A stretch of DNA of 64,000 nucleotides from Pinibacter soli (GCF_029961145.1 NZ_JASBRG010000001.1:682001-746000), one strand, 5' to 3'; shown: positions 17,257 to 27,069, counted from the stretch's first letter. The notes: generated by a model not told the origin, from the letters alone. Numbers and translations: made by a program.

Positions 17257-17928
17257 TTAGATTAAGTAAAAACAAGTGAATACAAATACCCAAACAAGAT
17301 CTACGAAGTGCCAGTACAAACCAGCTTTTTCAATCATAAGGTAGTGACCACGCTGATCAAATTTGCCTTGCAATGTCATGATCAACATAATGATATTGAT
17401 GATTACACCAGAGAATACGTGGAAACCATGGAAACCAGTGATTGTAAAGAAGAAATTTGAGAAGTTTGTTGTAGCAACAGAACCATTGTGGTTAGGGAAA
17501 GGGTTGTGACCCCACCATGCACCTTCATGATATAAGTGTGTCCACTCCCAAGCCTGGCAGCTTAAGAAAGCAAGACCACCGAGAATAGTGAATACAAGAT
17601 ACTTTGCAACTCTTTTTCTATCCATTTCCTGACCAGCTTGTACAGCCAACACCATTGTTACAGAGCTGATGATCAAAATGAAAGTCATCAAACTCACGAA
17701 CAATAACGGATAACCGGCACCTAATCCAGGGAATGAATTAAACACGTGGTTTGGATCAGGCCAACTGTTGGTTGCAAAACGAATGGTACCGTAGGAAATA
17801 AGGAAAGCTCCGAATGTGAAAGCATCACTCATTAAAAAATACCACATCATGATTTTTCCATACTCCACGTTGAATGGACTTTTACCACCATTCCACCATT
17901 TTTGTACTGCTGGTACTGCTTGTGCCAT
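17257..17928 (-). CDS. ctaE: Cytochrome c oxidase subunit III (first of two)
   Basis: 223 residues, heme-copper oxidase subunit III family. Five or more membrane segments. Family marks: MMWYFLMSDAFTFGAFLISY, SCQAWEWTHLYHEG, FFFTITGFHGFHVFSGVI, and the C-terminal GLYWHFVDLVWVFVFTCFYLI (one residue over the core, split here as GLYWHFVDLVWVFVF and TCFYLI). Subunit III stabilises the core and helps proton uptake. It is not metal-binding. It sits between a second, shorter subunit III gene upstream and subunit IV downstream. Confidence 0.93.
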   Translation of the reverse strand: MAQAVPAVQKWWNGGKSPFNVEYGKIMMWYFLMSDAFTFGAFLISYGTIRFATNSWPDPNHVFNSFPGLGAGYPLLFVSLMTFILIISSVTMVLAVQAGQEMDRKRVAKYLVFTILGGLAFLSCQAWEWTHLYHEGAWWGHNPFPNHNGSVATTNFSNFFFTITGFHGFHVFSGVIINIIMLIMTLQGKFDQRGHYLMIEKAGLYWHFVDLVWVFVFTCFYLI

Positions 17929-18060
17929 GTTAGTTTTAAAATTATAAGCGCATCATCTAAAATAAATCAACAAATGACCGCTTAGTTAACAATTGAATTT
18001 TTCTAAATTAATATCTCAACTCTGTCTTATGTTGCTAAGGCTATTTCCCCAAGACAGATT

Positions 18061-18089
18061 TAATTCCTATTTCCTAATTTCTAATTCCT
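18061..18089. repeat. Simple 'TAATTCCTATTTCC' repeat
   Basis: TAATTCCTATTTCCTAATTT and following words directly precede the stop codon of the 18.1-18.7 kb subunit III gene. Confidence 0.5.
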
Positions 18090-18094
18090 GATGT

Positions 18095-18673
18095 TTACGC
18101 CATCGTTAAAAAGAACACAAAAAGATAAAGCCACAAAATATCTACAAAATGCCAGTAAGTGCTCATCACTTCTACCGGAACGGCATCGTAGTTTTTTTTC
18201 TTCGCGCTGAACGCTTTTATGAACATGATCAGCAACGCTATTACACCGCCCAACACGTGTAAAATATGCAATCCTGCGATGATATACAAAAATTGCCCTT
18301 CGCCTGACCCTTCGAAGGTTGTGCCGCTCTTCCACAATTTTCCAAATCCGATAAATTGAAGAACTACAAACAAAGATCCTAACAAAGCTGTAATCGTCAG
18401 CAGTCTTCTATATTTCGCCATATCTCTTTGCTTGAAATCACGCAAAGACATTTGCATTGTTAAACTGCTTGCGAGCATAACGACTGTTGAATACCAAAAC
18501 GTCTTCGGAAATTCAATTGTTATCCAGCTAGGCGCACTTCTTTTTACAATGTAGGCACTCGTAAGGCCCGCAAACATCATGATGACACTTGCCAAACCCA
18601 CCCATAAAGTAAATTTATGAGGATGTATCCTTTTTTTTTGCCCGCTCACTTGTTCATTCATCGCTATATTCAT
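18095..18673 (-). CDS. Cytochrome c oxidase subunit III (second copy)
   Basis: 192 residues from the ATG at 18673; starts at 18691 or 18661 are also in frame. Same family as the adjacent gene: LWVGLASVIMMFAGLTSAYIV, FWYSTVVMLASSLTMQMSL, IIAGLHILHVLGGVIALLI and VMSTYWHFVDILWLYLFVFF. It lacks the longer second-half loop of the 223-residue copy, and the two share only the family motifs, so this is an old duplication rather than a recent one. Two-gene subunit III arrangements are known from Bacteroidota oxidases. It stands 97 bp downstream of ctaB, with an AACTTA-type repeat between. Confidence 0.88.
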   Translation of the reverse strand: MNIAMNEQVSGQKKRIHPHKFTLWVGLASVIMMFAGLTSAYIVKRSAPSWITIEFPKTFWYSTVVMLASSLTMQMSLRDFKQRDMAKYRRLLTITALLGSLFVVLQFIGFGKLWKSGTTFEGSGEGQFLYIIAGLHILHVLGGVIALLIMFIKAFSAKKKNYDAVPVEVMSTYWHFVDILWLYLFVFFLTMA

Positions 18674-18689
18674 TGTAATAATTTTTTTC

Positions 18690-18776
18690 AAGTTTTAAGT
18701 TGTGAGTTATAAGTTATAAGTAAGGCTTTTATGAATTCTCAAAACTTATTACTTAAAACTTACCACTTACTACCTC
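18690..18776. repeat. Palindromic 'AAGTTATAAGT / ACTTATTACTT' repeat
   Basis: AAGTTTTAAGTTGTGAGTTA (and more of the same words) on the left, AAAACTTATTACTTAAAACT on the right. The right half ends next to the ctaB stop codon at 18778. Confidence 0.65.
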
Positions 18777-18777
18777 T

Positions 18778-19680
18778 TTACATTTTATCCGCCAGCAATG
18801 CAAACATCACTATCGGCAAATATATGTAGCTGCTAAACATCACTCTTCGCGCAGCTTTCACTTCCATTTCGTTATATAATCTTATACTTTGAACCACCAT
18901 AAATATGTTGGCGACAAGTACGATCAACATGCTAACAAAACCACTTACATGTGTGAAATAAGGCAATACTCCAACCGGTATCAAAAGCAATGAATAAATG
19001 ATTGCCTGTATTGCCGAATATTTCGTTGGTCCTTCTACCGATGGTAGTAATTTAAACCCTGCGTTGCTATAGTCTTTATGCGCTATCCATGCAATTGCCC
19101 AGAAATGTGGGAACTGCCAGAAAAACTGAATACTGAAAAGCGCCCAACCGCCTAAACCTACGCTGTCATTTCCTGCTGTCCATCCGATCAAACAAGGTAA
19201 GGCCCCGGGAACTGCGCCAACCAAAACAGAAATCGCATTTACCTTTTTTAAAGGCGTATAAATAAACGCATATAAAAAGAGGCTAAATGCTGCAAGTCCT
19301 GCGGACAGCCAATTGAAGAAAAAACCCAAAATGAAACAACCGGCAAATCCCGTAACTATCGCAAATATCCAACCTTCTGTTTCAGACATTCTGCCCGAAG
19401 CGATTGGCCTGCTAGCCGTACGCTTCATTTTTGCGTCCGTATCTTTCTCCACTACCTGGTTTATGGTATTCGCGCTACCGGTAACTAAAAAACCACCGAT
19501 GAAAAATAATGTAATCATCCACCAGTTGTATTCAACCACTTTTGGCGCAAGCAAATAGCTTATCACAGCAGAAAAGACAACCATCGTGGTCAATGCAAAT
19601 TTTACAAGCGCTTTATAGTCCTGTAGTTTTTGACCTAATGTAAAAGAACTTGCTTTTTTCGATGTAGTTTCCTGCGACAT
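18778..19680 (-). CDS. ctaB: Protoheme IX farnesyltransferase
   Basis: 300 residues, UbiA-type polyprenyltransferase with about eight membrane segments. It attaches farnesyl to heme b to make heme O, the precursor of heme A in the oxidase. Seen: first Asp-rich motif in NTINQVVEKDTDAKMKRTAS, followed by RPIASGRM; second motif around AWIAHKDYSNAGFKLLPSVEG. No heme A synthase (ctaA) gene is in the window. It follows a terminator behind ctaD, so it may be a separate transcript or be read through at low level. Confidence 0.94.
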   Translation of the reverse strand: MSQETTSKKASSFTLGQKLQDYKALVKFALTTMVVFSAVISYLLAPKVVEYNWWMITLFFIGGFLVTGSANTINQVVEKDTDAKMKRTASRPIASGRMSETEGWIFAIVTGFAGCFILGFFFNWLSAGLAAFSLFLYAFIYTPLKKVNAISVLVGAVPGALPCLIGWTAGNDSVGLGGWALFSIQFFWQFPHFWAIAWIAHKDYSNAGFKLLPSVEGPTKYSAIQAIIYSLLLIPVGVLPYFTHVSGFVSMLIVLVANIFMVVQSIRLYNEMEVKAARRVMFSSYIYLPIVMFALLADKM

Positions 19681-19821
19681 TACTTTCTTCTTTTTTTATT
19701 CAAAAAATTTTATCCGGGCTCTCAGTTATCAGAGCCAGAAATAAATCTTTCTACGCTTCATCTTCCAGTTGGTAAGGTCATTCGGAAAAACACCCTATCA
19801 GATATCTTTTTAAACCTTTAT

Positions 19822-19847
19822 AAAAAATACCCCGATTTATATCGGGG
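19822..19847 (-). terminator. Terminator after ctaD
   Basis: Minus-strand CCCCGAT (19841-19847 complement) pairs with ATCGGGG (19830-19836 complement), then TATTTTTTA. It separates the act-ctaCD operon from ctaB and the genes behind it. Confidence 0.8.
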
Positions 19848-19906
19848 CATTCATATCGATTGAATTTTCAAAAATTCTAGCTTCTATACCCCTTACTCAG
19901 TTAATC

Positions 19907-21727
19907 CTAGTGATGTTCACTTTCATTTGCGCTTATCGGCTCAGTCTGAGGAATGAATTCTCTTCCGTCTTTGCCGTAATCATAAGCCCAACGGTGAACT
20001 TCAGGAATTTCGCCAACCCAGTTACCGTGACCAGGATGGATCGGAGTTGTCCACTCTAAAGTATTTGAGCCCCATGGATTTTCTGATTTCACTCTTCTTC
20101 CTTTGAAAATTGAATAGAAGAAGTTGAATACAAATAATAACTGTACTGCGAATACTATTATTGAAACGATTGAAATGAAATGGTTCAAACCACCGAATTG
20201 GTTGAATGATGCCCAGCCACTGTAATCAAGGTAACGACGAGGCATACCCGCCAAACCTTCGTAGTGCATTGGCCAGAAGATCAAATAGGCACCAACGATT
20301 GTAATCCAGAAGTGGATATAACCCATAGTGTTATTCAAATAACGACCGTACATTTTAGGGAACCAATGGTACACACCGCAGAACATACCGAAGAATGATG
20401 CAACACCCATTACTATATGGAAGTGAGCAATCACAAAGTATGTATCGTGCAAGTGAATATCCAAAGATGAGTTACCTAACCAGATACCTGTCAAACCACC
20501 AGAGATGAACAAGCTCACAAAACCAATCGCGAACAACATCGCAGGTGTAAATCTGATATTACCTCTCCAAAGAGTAGTTAACCAGTTAAATACTTTAATA
20601 GCCGAAGGTACCGCGATCAACAATGTAAGTAGTACAAAGAATGAACCTAAGAATGGGTTCAAACCAGTTACGAACATGTGGTGCGCCCATACAAGGAACG
20701 CCAGGATCGTGATCGCAAAGATAGATCCCACCATTGCCATATAACCAAAGATAGGTTTACGTGCATTGGTACTCATTACTTCCGATACCATACCCATCGC
20801 AGGCAACAGGATGATGTATACCTCAGGGTGACCAAGGAACCAGAATAAGTGTTGATATAGAATTGCACTACCGCCTTCGTTAGGCAATGCTTTTTGAGTA
20901 GATGCTAAGAATATGTCTGACAAGTAGAAGCTTGTACCGGCATGACGGTCAAACAACAACAGGATGAAACCAGACAACAATACTGGGAAAGACAATACAC
21001 CAAGTACAGCTGTGAAGAACAATGCCCAAACTGTCAAAGGCAGTCTAGTCATGCTCATACCTTTTGTACGCATGTTTAATATTGTAGAGATGTAGTTCAA
21101 ACCACCCAATAATGAAGACACTACGAACAGCGCCATCGCGATCAACCAAAGATCCATACCTGTTTTAGAACCAATGGAAGCGTCGCCCAATGCACTCAAA
21201 GGAGGATAAGACGTCCAGCCACCACTTGCAGGACCTGTTTGAATGAACAAAGAAGAAATCATTACCACACTGGAAATAAAGAAGAACCAGTATGACAACA
21301 TATTCATGAAAGGAGACGCCATATCGCGTGCACCTATCTGAAGAGGAATAAGAAAGTTTGCAAACGTACCGCTCAAACCTGCAGTCAATACGAAGAATAC
21401 CAACACGGTACCGTGCATTGTTACAAGAGCGTAATAAAACTCAGGTTGAATTTTACCGCCTTTAGCCCAGTGACCAAGAATGTTTTCCAACCATGGGAAT
21501 GTTGTGTCAGGAAAACCTAATTGCAAACGGAAAAGAACAGACATCAAACCACCAAGAATCGCCCAGATAATCCCCGTAATAAGGAATTGTTTAGCAATCA
21601 TCTTGTGATCCATGCTGAAAACATATTTGCTGATAAACGTCTCATGATGATGGTGTTCACCATGCCCGTCATGATGCGCTTCGTGTGTAGATACTTCAGA
21701 TCCGTGCAAGATAGCTTCGTTACTCAT
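19907..21727 (-). CDS. ctaD: Cytochrome c oxidase subunit I
   Basis: 606 residues from the ATG at 21727 (a TTG two codons upstream is possible). Catalytic subunit with low-spin heme and the heme a3-CuB centre. Seen: FLGHPEVYIILLP (CuB His, cross-linked Tyr, and the Glu of the D channel, so A1 type), VWAHHMFVTGLNP (two CuB His), and HLHDTYFVIAHFHIVMG (heme ligands). Twelve membrane helices fit the length. The N terminus carries a His cluster (HEAHHDGHGEHHHHE) of no known function; a metal-buffering role is only a guess. Last gene of the act-ctaCD transcript, followed by a terminator. Confidence 0.96.
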   Translation of the reverse strand: MSNEAILHGSEVSTHEAHHDGHGEHHHHETFISKYVFSMDHKMIAKQFLITGIIWAILGGLMSVLFRLQLGFPDTTFPWLENILGHWAKGGKIQPEFYYALVTMHGTVLVFFVLTAGLSGTFANFLIPLQIGARDMASPFMNMLSYWFFFISSVVMISSLFIQTGPASGGWTSYPPLSALGDASIGSKTGMDLWLIAMALFVVSSLLGGLNYISTILNMRTKGMSMTRLPLTVWALFFTAVLGVLSFPVLLSGFILLLFDRHAGTSFYLSDIFLASTQKALPNEGGSAILYQHLFWFLGHPEVYIILLPAMGMVSEVMSTNARKPIFGYMAMVGSIFAITILAFLVWAHHMFVTGLNPFLGSFFVLLTLLIAVPSAIKVFNWLTTLWRGNIRFTPAMLFAIGFVSLFISGGLTGIWLGNSSLDIHLHDTYFVIAHFHIVMGVASFFGMFCGVYHWFPKMYGRYLNNTMGYIHFWITIVGAYLIFWPMHYEGLAGMPRRYLDYSGWASFNQFGGLNHFISIVSIIVFAVQLLFVFNFFYSIFKGRRVKSENPWGSNTLEWTTPIHPGHGNWVGEIPEVHRWAYDYGKDGREFIPQTEPISANESEHH

Positions 21728-21779
21728 TGTCAAAATTCTTTAAATAGATAACTATTATACTCTAATCCTGAATTACAGT

Positions 21780-22856
21780 TTATTTCTTTGCAGTCGCAGC
21801 TGAGTCAGCTGCTGGCTTTGTTGATTTTGTAGAATCCGCAGCAGGCGCCGGAGCCGCAGTTGCTGGATCTTTTTCAGGGAAAGCCTGTACGTAATTTGCT
21901 TTTTGTTTAGCTCTCCAAAGGATGAAATCCGATTGCGATACAACTTTAATAATTCCTTTCATCGAATAGTGCCCTTTACCGCACATTTGATCACAAGAAA
22001 TTTCATATTCAAAGTTAGGATTATTAGTTTTTTGCTTCATTTCCTCTGTAGTGTACAAAGGAGTGAACCACATTGTAGTTGGTGTTCCGGGAACAGCATC
22101 CATTTTCATACGGAAGTGAGATAGACCAACGTCGTGGACAACGTCTCTGGAATTGATCACCAATTTAACCGGTTGACCTTTTACAAGATACAGAGCTTCT
22201 GTAGTTACGATATCATCATGAGAAGCAGGATCATCCCAAAGCAAACCCAATTGGTTAGACTGCGCCTCGTTGATATTCTTATAATATTTTTTACCAAATG
22301 TGTTGTCTTTACCTGGGTAGCGATAGATCCAAGCAAACTGTTTACCTGTAATTTCTACAGTCATCGCATCTTTTGGCGCATCACCAGTGATTTTGAACCA
22401 GTAGTACAAACCAAAGCCTACGAGAATAGTAAGAGTGATCGCAGGGATAACTGTCCAGATCAACTCCAATTTGTTATTGTGAGGGAAATAAAATGCCTTG
22501 CGATTCTCTTTATATTGATATTTAAATGCAAACCAGAACAACAACACTTGTGTAAGAACAAATACAATTCCGGTAATTACAAGAGTGATGTACAACATTG
22601 AGTCGATCTTCTGACCATGATCAGAAGCCGCTTCACCCAATATTTTTGGTTTCAGCAAAGCGTTACACCAGTACACACCTATCAGGCCCAATATAAGAAA
22701 TGCCAACAGCAGGAAGCCGTTTATGCGGTTATTTTGTTCAAAGGTTTTCTTTTCACCCTTTAATACAGCTACATATTCACTTGCCTTTGCTATTTGGAAA
22801 ACAATTAGAAATCCTAATAACAAGACTGCTATTATAAAAAAGGCAGACATGGTCAT
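21780..22856 (-). CDS. ctaC: Cytochrome c oxidase subunit II
   Basis: 358 residues. Three N-terminal hydrophobic segments (about 4-20, 46-66, 86-110) plus one at 132-153, one more than the usual two, then the CuA cupredoxin domain. CuA ligands seen: H241, C288, C292, H296, M299 (SCDQMCGKGHYSM). No cytochrome c domain is fused, so electrons must come from a separate cytochrome, probably ActE/ActA of the neighbouring complex. The C-terminal 40 residues are Ala/Pro/Lys rich and disordered, like the tail of ActE. 46 bp before ctaD in the same operon. Confidence 0.95.
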   Translation of the reverse strand: MTMSAFFIIAVLLLGFLIVFQIAKASEYVAVLKGEKKTFEQNNRINGFLLLAFLILGLIGVYWCNALLKPKILGEAASDHGQKIDSMLYITLVITGIVFVLTQVLLFWFAFKYQYKENRKAFYFPHNNKLELIWTVIPAITLTILVGFGLYYWFKITGDAPKDAMTVEITGKQFAWIYRYPGKDNTFGKKYYKNINEAQSNQLGLLWDDPASHDDIVTTEALYLVKGQPVKLVINSRDVVHDVGLSHFRMKMDAVPGTPTTMWFTPLYTTEEMKQKTNNPNFEYEISCDQMCGKGHYSMKGIIKVVSQSDFILWRAKQKANYVQAFPEKDPATAAPAPAADSTKSTKPAADSAATAKK

Positions 22857-22924
22857 GGTCTAATGAAATTTATACTAAGTTTCGAAATATTTAAATCAAA
22901 AGTAACTCTATTCTGTGTTTCAAA

Positions 22925-24145
22925 TTAAGTGTGGTGGATAACACTTTCTTTGAAGAATGGGTGATTTTTAGGAACTAATGGTGCCTGAGCCAATGCTCTA
23001 CCAGTTGAGAACATGATCAAACCAACAAAACCGGCAGCCACACCAAAGTCAAACAGGTTAAGATCAACATGCTCTTTGAAAGGCCCTACGAATACCATTT
23101 GATAGAAATCTACCCAGTGACCAAATATGATCAGTACTGCCAGGATTGCAACGCTTGTATAATTACGTTTAGCGCTTCTTCTCATCAGCAATAACAAAGG
23201 TACCAGGAAGTTAACGATCAGGTTAAGGAAGAAAATTCCTTTGTAAACACCCTGAACACGAGGTTTGAAATAAATGGTTTCTTCAGGAATGTTAGCGTAC
23301 CAGATCAACATATATTGTGAGAACCACAAATAAGTCCAGAAAATTGAGAACGCAAACATGAACTTACCAAGGTCATGCAGGTGTTCTTCGTTAACCACTT
23401 CAAGATATCCGCGGTTTTTAAGAAAGATCACAAACAATGCGATCAATGACATACCTGATACAAATGAACTTGCAAATGTATACCAGCTATACATCGTTGA
23501 GTACCAATGAGCATCGATGCTCATCAACCACAACCATGGCGTTACAGAGGCAACCGTTAAACCGAACCAAACGATGAACAGTGCAGCCCAAACTGTATTT
23601 TTAAAAATGTATTTTCTACCTTCTTCAACAGAAGCGAGAGGATTTTCGTCAAGGAAACGGCTCAATTGTCTCATTTTATGACCAAGAACAACCCACAAAC
23701 CAATTGACAAAATTGTCCACACGATAAAAAACGTGGGGTTCAAAAACCCGGATTTACCTTTCAGAATAGCGTCATGTTGAACATGCTCTTTATCTAACCA
23801 ATGATAAATATGATGCTGATCGGTCATCACAATGCACAAAAGAACGATAAGCGCGATTACGCCTAAAGGAATTACAGCTTTTGAAATAGCTTCCGGAACA
23901 CGGCGGAATGCCAATTGCCAACTACCCATTGCAAGAGTTGTGGCGCATATAAAGAACATGCTGGCATTTACAATCAAAAGAAAAAACACACTGTTATGTA
24001 GCATAGTTGCCCAAAACCTTGCAGGTTCGTGGGAACCGTACATAAAAAATCCAACTATTACAGAAACAATACCCACCGCCATCAGCGCTAATGAAATGTT
24101 TCTAAATCTGCCGGGAATCTCGAATTGCTCTTTAAATGACGACAT
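22925..24145 (-). CDS. actF: Alternative complex III subunit ActF
   Basis: 406 residues from the ATG at 24145. Polytopic membrane subunit (about ten helices) of the quinol:cytochrome c/oxygen electron transfer complex. It is distantly related to the ActC/NrfD fold and carries no cofactor. Family marks by recollection: the segment FWTYLWFSQYMLIWYANIPEE and DFYQMVFVGP, both present. Gene order actA-B-C-D-E-F followed by ctaC-ctaD is the standard Bacteroidota layout for an ACIII-oxidase supercomplex. 69 bp separate it from ctaC. Confidence 0.93.
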   Translation of the reverse strand: MSSFKEQFEIPGRFRNISLALMAVGIVSVIVGFFMYGSHEPARFWATMLHNSVFFLLIVNASMFFICATTLAMGSWQLAFRRVPEAISKAVIPLGVIALIVLLCIVMTDQHHIYHWLDKEHVQHDAILKGKSGFLNPTFFIVWTILSIGLWVVLGHKMRQLSRFLDENPLASVEEGRKYIFKNTVWAALFIVWFGLTVASVTPWLWLMSIDAHWYSTMYSWYTFASSFVSGMSLIALFVIFLKNRGYLEVVNEEHLHDLGKFMFAFSIFWTYLWFSQYMLIWYANIPEETIYFKPRVQGVYKGIFFLNLIVNFLVPLLLLMRRSAKRNYTSVAILAVLIIFGHWVDFYQMVFVGPFKEHVDLNLFDFGVAAGFVGLIMFSTGRALAQAPLVPKNHPFFKESVIHHT

Positions 24146-24187
24146 TCTCAAAAATTTATGCTCAATGAATCAATTTAAATTCTTCAG

Positions 24188-24844
24188 TTATTTTTTGGCC
24201 GCAGCTGAATCAGCTTTAGGTGCTGCAGCAGCTGGTGCAGATGCAGCAGCTTCGCTACCACCTTTTGCTTCAGCTTGTTTACCTTTAATGTAGTGGATCA
24301 CCATCCATCTCTGCTTTGGAGTAAGCTGCGATGCATAAGAACCCATCATGTTTTTGCCGTATGTAATCGCGTGGAACATTGTTCCTTCGCTCATAGCTTC
24401 ATACTTAGCATCGCCAACCAGTGTAGCCGGTTTTACCGGATAAGGACCATCGCCTCCTTTGTACAAAGGACCATTACCATCCAGTTTCGCACCATGGCAA
24501 ATACCGCAGTTGATCAAAAACAATCTTTCTGCTTCTACTTTACCAGTCGAATCAAGCGCAGGCAAAGGGTTTACCATTACTGCTTCGCTTGCATACAAAC
24601 CTGTAGTGTCAGCGGGAGTTTGATAGATCACGTCCTCATTTCTGCTTACAGTACCCTTAACATTTCTTGCATTGTAGTTAATGCCATCATTGTTCAGGCC
24701 GCTGTGATCTGAATAAGTTTCCACTGCACGACTATATGCCATGTCCGGCATATAGTTTCTGGACGGCTTACGTTTTACATCGCTACAGCTGATAACAACT
24801 ACAAGTGCAGCTAACAAGGTAAATATGACAGATAATTTTTTCAT
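24188..24844 (-). CDS. actE: Alternative complex III subunit ActE, monoheme lipoprotein cytochrome c
   Basis: 218 residues. Lipoprotein signal with lipobox VVISC (Cys20). One heme site C113-GI-C116-H117 with a likely Met ligand in MMGSYASQL. In solved ACIII structures ActE sits on the periplasmic side and passes electrons out. The C-terminal 30 residues are Ala/Pro/Lys rich and look disordered, a feature shared with ctaC's C terminus in this window. Directly upstream of actF with a 42-bp gap. Confidence 0.94.
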   Translation of the reverse strand: MKKLSVIFTLLAALVVVISCSDVKRKPSRNYMPDMAYSRAVETYSDHSGLNNDGINYNARNVKGTVSRNEDVIYQTPADTTGLYASEAVMVNPLPALDSTGKVEAERLFLINCGICHGAKLDGNGPLYKGGDGPYPVKPATLVGDAKYEAMSEGTMFHAITYGKNMMGSYASQLTPKQRWMVIHYIKGKQAEAKGGSEAAASAPAAAAPKADSAAAKK

Positions 24845-24923
24845 CTGTGTTCTATTATTGTTTTTTTTCAGCCAGAACCAATTTTTATCTCAGTTCTGAT
24901 CGAGTTGATTCTTCTTACAATTA

Positions 24924-25520
24924 TTATTCAAATGCAGTTTTCTCTTTTCTAACCTGGAACGGCATTGTGTCCTTGTCGTAACGACCAAGCCACCATCCAG
25001 TTTCAGCATTCTGCACATTTATTTCTTTTGCTCCTGCCTGAGCAAGAAAAGATTTCACTTCATCTTCATTTGTTTTCTCTGTGCACTCAATCACCATTAC
25101 AAACTGATCGTCTGTAGCACGTGGGTGGAAGTGGTGCTTTTTCAAAAACGGAGCTAACTGGCACAGGTAGCAGAAAGTAAGTACCATTCCTACTGCAGAG
25201 AACAATACTGTTAACTCGAAAGTGATAGGGATCCACGCTGGCAATGCAAAGTGAGGTTTACCTCCGATGTTTAAAGGCCAGTCTTTGGTAAATACCCAAC
25301 TAATGCCACCTAACGCTGTTGTGGTTCCTGTAATAGCATATATAAAACCGGCTGTATGAAGACTTGTATCACGCAGTCCCATAGCATGGTCCAAACCGTG
25401 CATTGGAAACGGAGTGTATATATCATGAAGCTTGTAACCCGCCTTGCGTACTTTTTTTACTGCAGGAAACAGTACCGCTTCATCATCAAAACAACCTACT
25501 ACAAATTTTTTTACAGACAT
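24924..25520 (-). CDS. actD: Alternative complex III subunit ActD (DUF3341)
   Basis: 198 residues. Begins with a soluble domain that matches the DUF3341 start (VVGCFDDEAVLFPAVKKVRK, HDIYTPFPMHGLDHAMGL), then two membrane helices (about 60-82 and 100-123) and a cytoplasmic tail. It has no cofactor and holds the membrane subunits together. 79 bp before actE. A TTGAAAATTTGAAAA repeat lies between it and actC. Confidence 0.93.
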   Translation of the reverse strand: MSVKKFVVGCFDDEAVLFPAVKKVRKAGYKLHDIYTPFPMHGLDHAMGLRDTSLHTAGFIYAITGTTTALGGISWVFTKDWPLNIGGKPHFALPAWIPITFELTVLFSAVGMVLTFCYLCQLAPFLKKHHFHPRATDDQFVMVIECTEKTNEDEVKSFLAQAGAKEINVQNAETGWWLGRYDKDTMPFQVRKEKTAFE

Positions 25521-25536
25521 CTTTTAAAATATTCTG

Positions 25537-25621
25537 AATTTGAAAATTTGAAAATTTGAAAATGAACACTTGAGTTTCGTTATCAAAACAACTCTCAACT
25601 CTCAACTTTCAACTCTCAATT
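25537..25621. repeat. Palindromic 'TTGAAAATTTGAAA / CAACTCTCAACT' repeat
   Basis: Left side TGAATTTGAAAATTTGAAAA, right side AACTCTCAACTCTCAACTTT plus CAACTCTCAATT. It lies between actC (whose stop is at the right edge) and actD. It is inside the operon, so it does not act as a complete terminator. Confidence 0.6.
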
Positions 25622-25623
25622 AT

Positions 25624-27069
25624 TTAGTGCGCATGTGCTTGCTCGTGAGCAAATTCTTCTGGTGCTTGCGTCTCGATTCCGCCAACTCCTTCTTTATAGC
25701 TTTCCCCGCTCTTCTTCAAGATGTGCTTGATCTCAGCGATAGCAATTACAGGGAAGAATTTAGAGAACAGGAAGAAACACGTAAAGAACAATCCAAACGT
25801 ACCCATATAGAAACCAACTTCCCAAATGGTAGGCCTGTAGTATGTACTCCAGCTACTTGGCAAATAGTCTCGATATATAGAGGTAACGATGATCACAAAA
25901 CGTTCGAACCACATACCTACGTTTACGATGATTGACATGAAGAAAGTAACAGTGATGTTTCTTCTCATTTTACGGAACCAGAAGATCTGCGGAGACAATA
26001 CGTTACAGCTCATCATCAGATAATAGCTCCATGCTAATGGAGTTGTAATATCCCATCTGTTCCTAAACGCAGCTGCCTCGTAAGGATTCTGACCGTACCA
26101 AGAAATGAACAACTCAGTAATATAAGCGATACCCACGATAGAGCCGGTTAAAACGATAACCTTGTTCATCACCTCGATGTGCTCAAGGGTGATATAATCT
26201 TCGAGGCTTAATACTTTACGTACGATCAACAACAGTGTTTGTACCATCGCGAATCCGGAGAAGATCGCACCTGCCACGAAGTATGGAGGGAAGATGGTAG
26301 TATGCCAACCAGGAATTACTGATGTTGCGAAGTCAAAAGATACGATAGTGTGTACTGACAATACCAGTGGAGTACTCAAACCAGCCAATACAAGAGACAA
26401 AGACTCATGACGTTGCCAGTGTTTTGTAGAACCAGTCCATCCGAAAGACAGAACACCATACATTCTTTTTCTCCATTTTTCTTTTGCACGGTCACGCACA
26501 GTTGCCAGATCCGGAAGAAGACCCGCATACCAGAACAACAACGAAACGGTGAAGTATGTAGAGATCGCAAATACGTCCCAAAGAAGTGGAGAGTTAAAGT
26601 TTACCCACAAAGGACCTCTTGTATTTGGATAAGGCAACACGAAGAACGCGTTCCAAACACGACCCATGTGGAAGATTGGGAACTGACCAGCGCACATTAC
26701 TGCGAAGATCGTCATCGCTTCCGCAGCACGGTTCACACCTGTTCTCCATCCCTGGCGGAAAAGTAGCAAGATTGCGGAGATCAACGTACCGGCGTGACCG
26801 ATACCAACCCACCACACGAAGTTGGTGATATCCCAACCCCAACCAACTGTTTTGTTAAGGTTCCACTGGCCGATACCGTAAACAACGTCACGATATACGG
26901 AGTAAGCACCGAAAGATAATAAGAAGAGCGAAATAGTAAACCCTATTTTCCAAAGCTTTGAAGGCTTTGCTTCAATTGGGCGAACAATGTCTTCTGTTAC
27001 CTGGTGATAAGTCTTATGACCTGTTACCAGCGGGTTTCTTGTTTGCGATTCGTATCTTAATAATCCCAT
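25624..27069 (-). CDS. actC: Alternative complex III subunit ActC (NrfD family)
   Basis: 481 residues, NrfD/PsrC-type membrane protein with about ten helices. It provides the quinol-binding site close to the ActB iron-sulfur clusters. Seen: WWVGIGHAGTLISAILLLFRQGW (two residues over the core, residues about 93-115), MCAGQFPIFHMGR and HTIVSFDFATSVIPGWHTTIFPPYFVAGA, the last two strong family signatures. The C terminus is His/Glu rich. 87 bp after actB in the same transcript. Confidence 0.95.
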   Translation of the reverse strand: MGLLRYESQTRNPLVTGHKTYHQVTEDIVRPIEAKPSKLWKIGFTISLFLLSFGAYSVYRDVVYGIGQWNLNKTVGWGWDITNFVWWVGIGHAGTLISAILLLFRQGWRTGVNRAAEAMTIFAVMCAGQFPIFHMGRVWNAFFVLPYPNTRGPLWVNFNSPLLWDVFAISTYFTVSLLFWYAGLLPDLATVRDRAKEKWRKRMYGVLSFGWTGSTKHWQRHESLSLVLAGLSTPLVLSVHTIVSFDFATSVIPGWHTTIFPPYFVAGAIFSGFAMVQTLLLIVRKVLSLEDYITLEHIEVMNKVIVLTGSIVGIAYITELFISWYGQNPYEAAAFRNRWDITTPLAWSYYLMMSCNVLSPQIFWFRKMRRNITVTFFMSIIVNVGMWFERFVIIVTSIYRDYLPSSWSTYYRPTIWEVGFYMGTFGLFFTCFFLFSKFFPVIAIAEIKHILKKSGESYKEGVGGIETQAPEEFAHEQAHAH

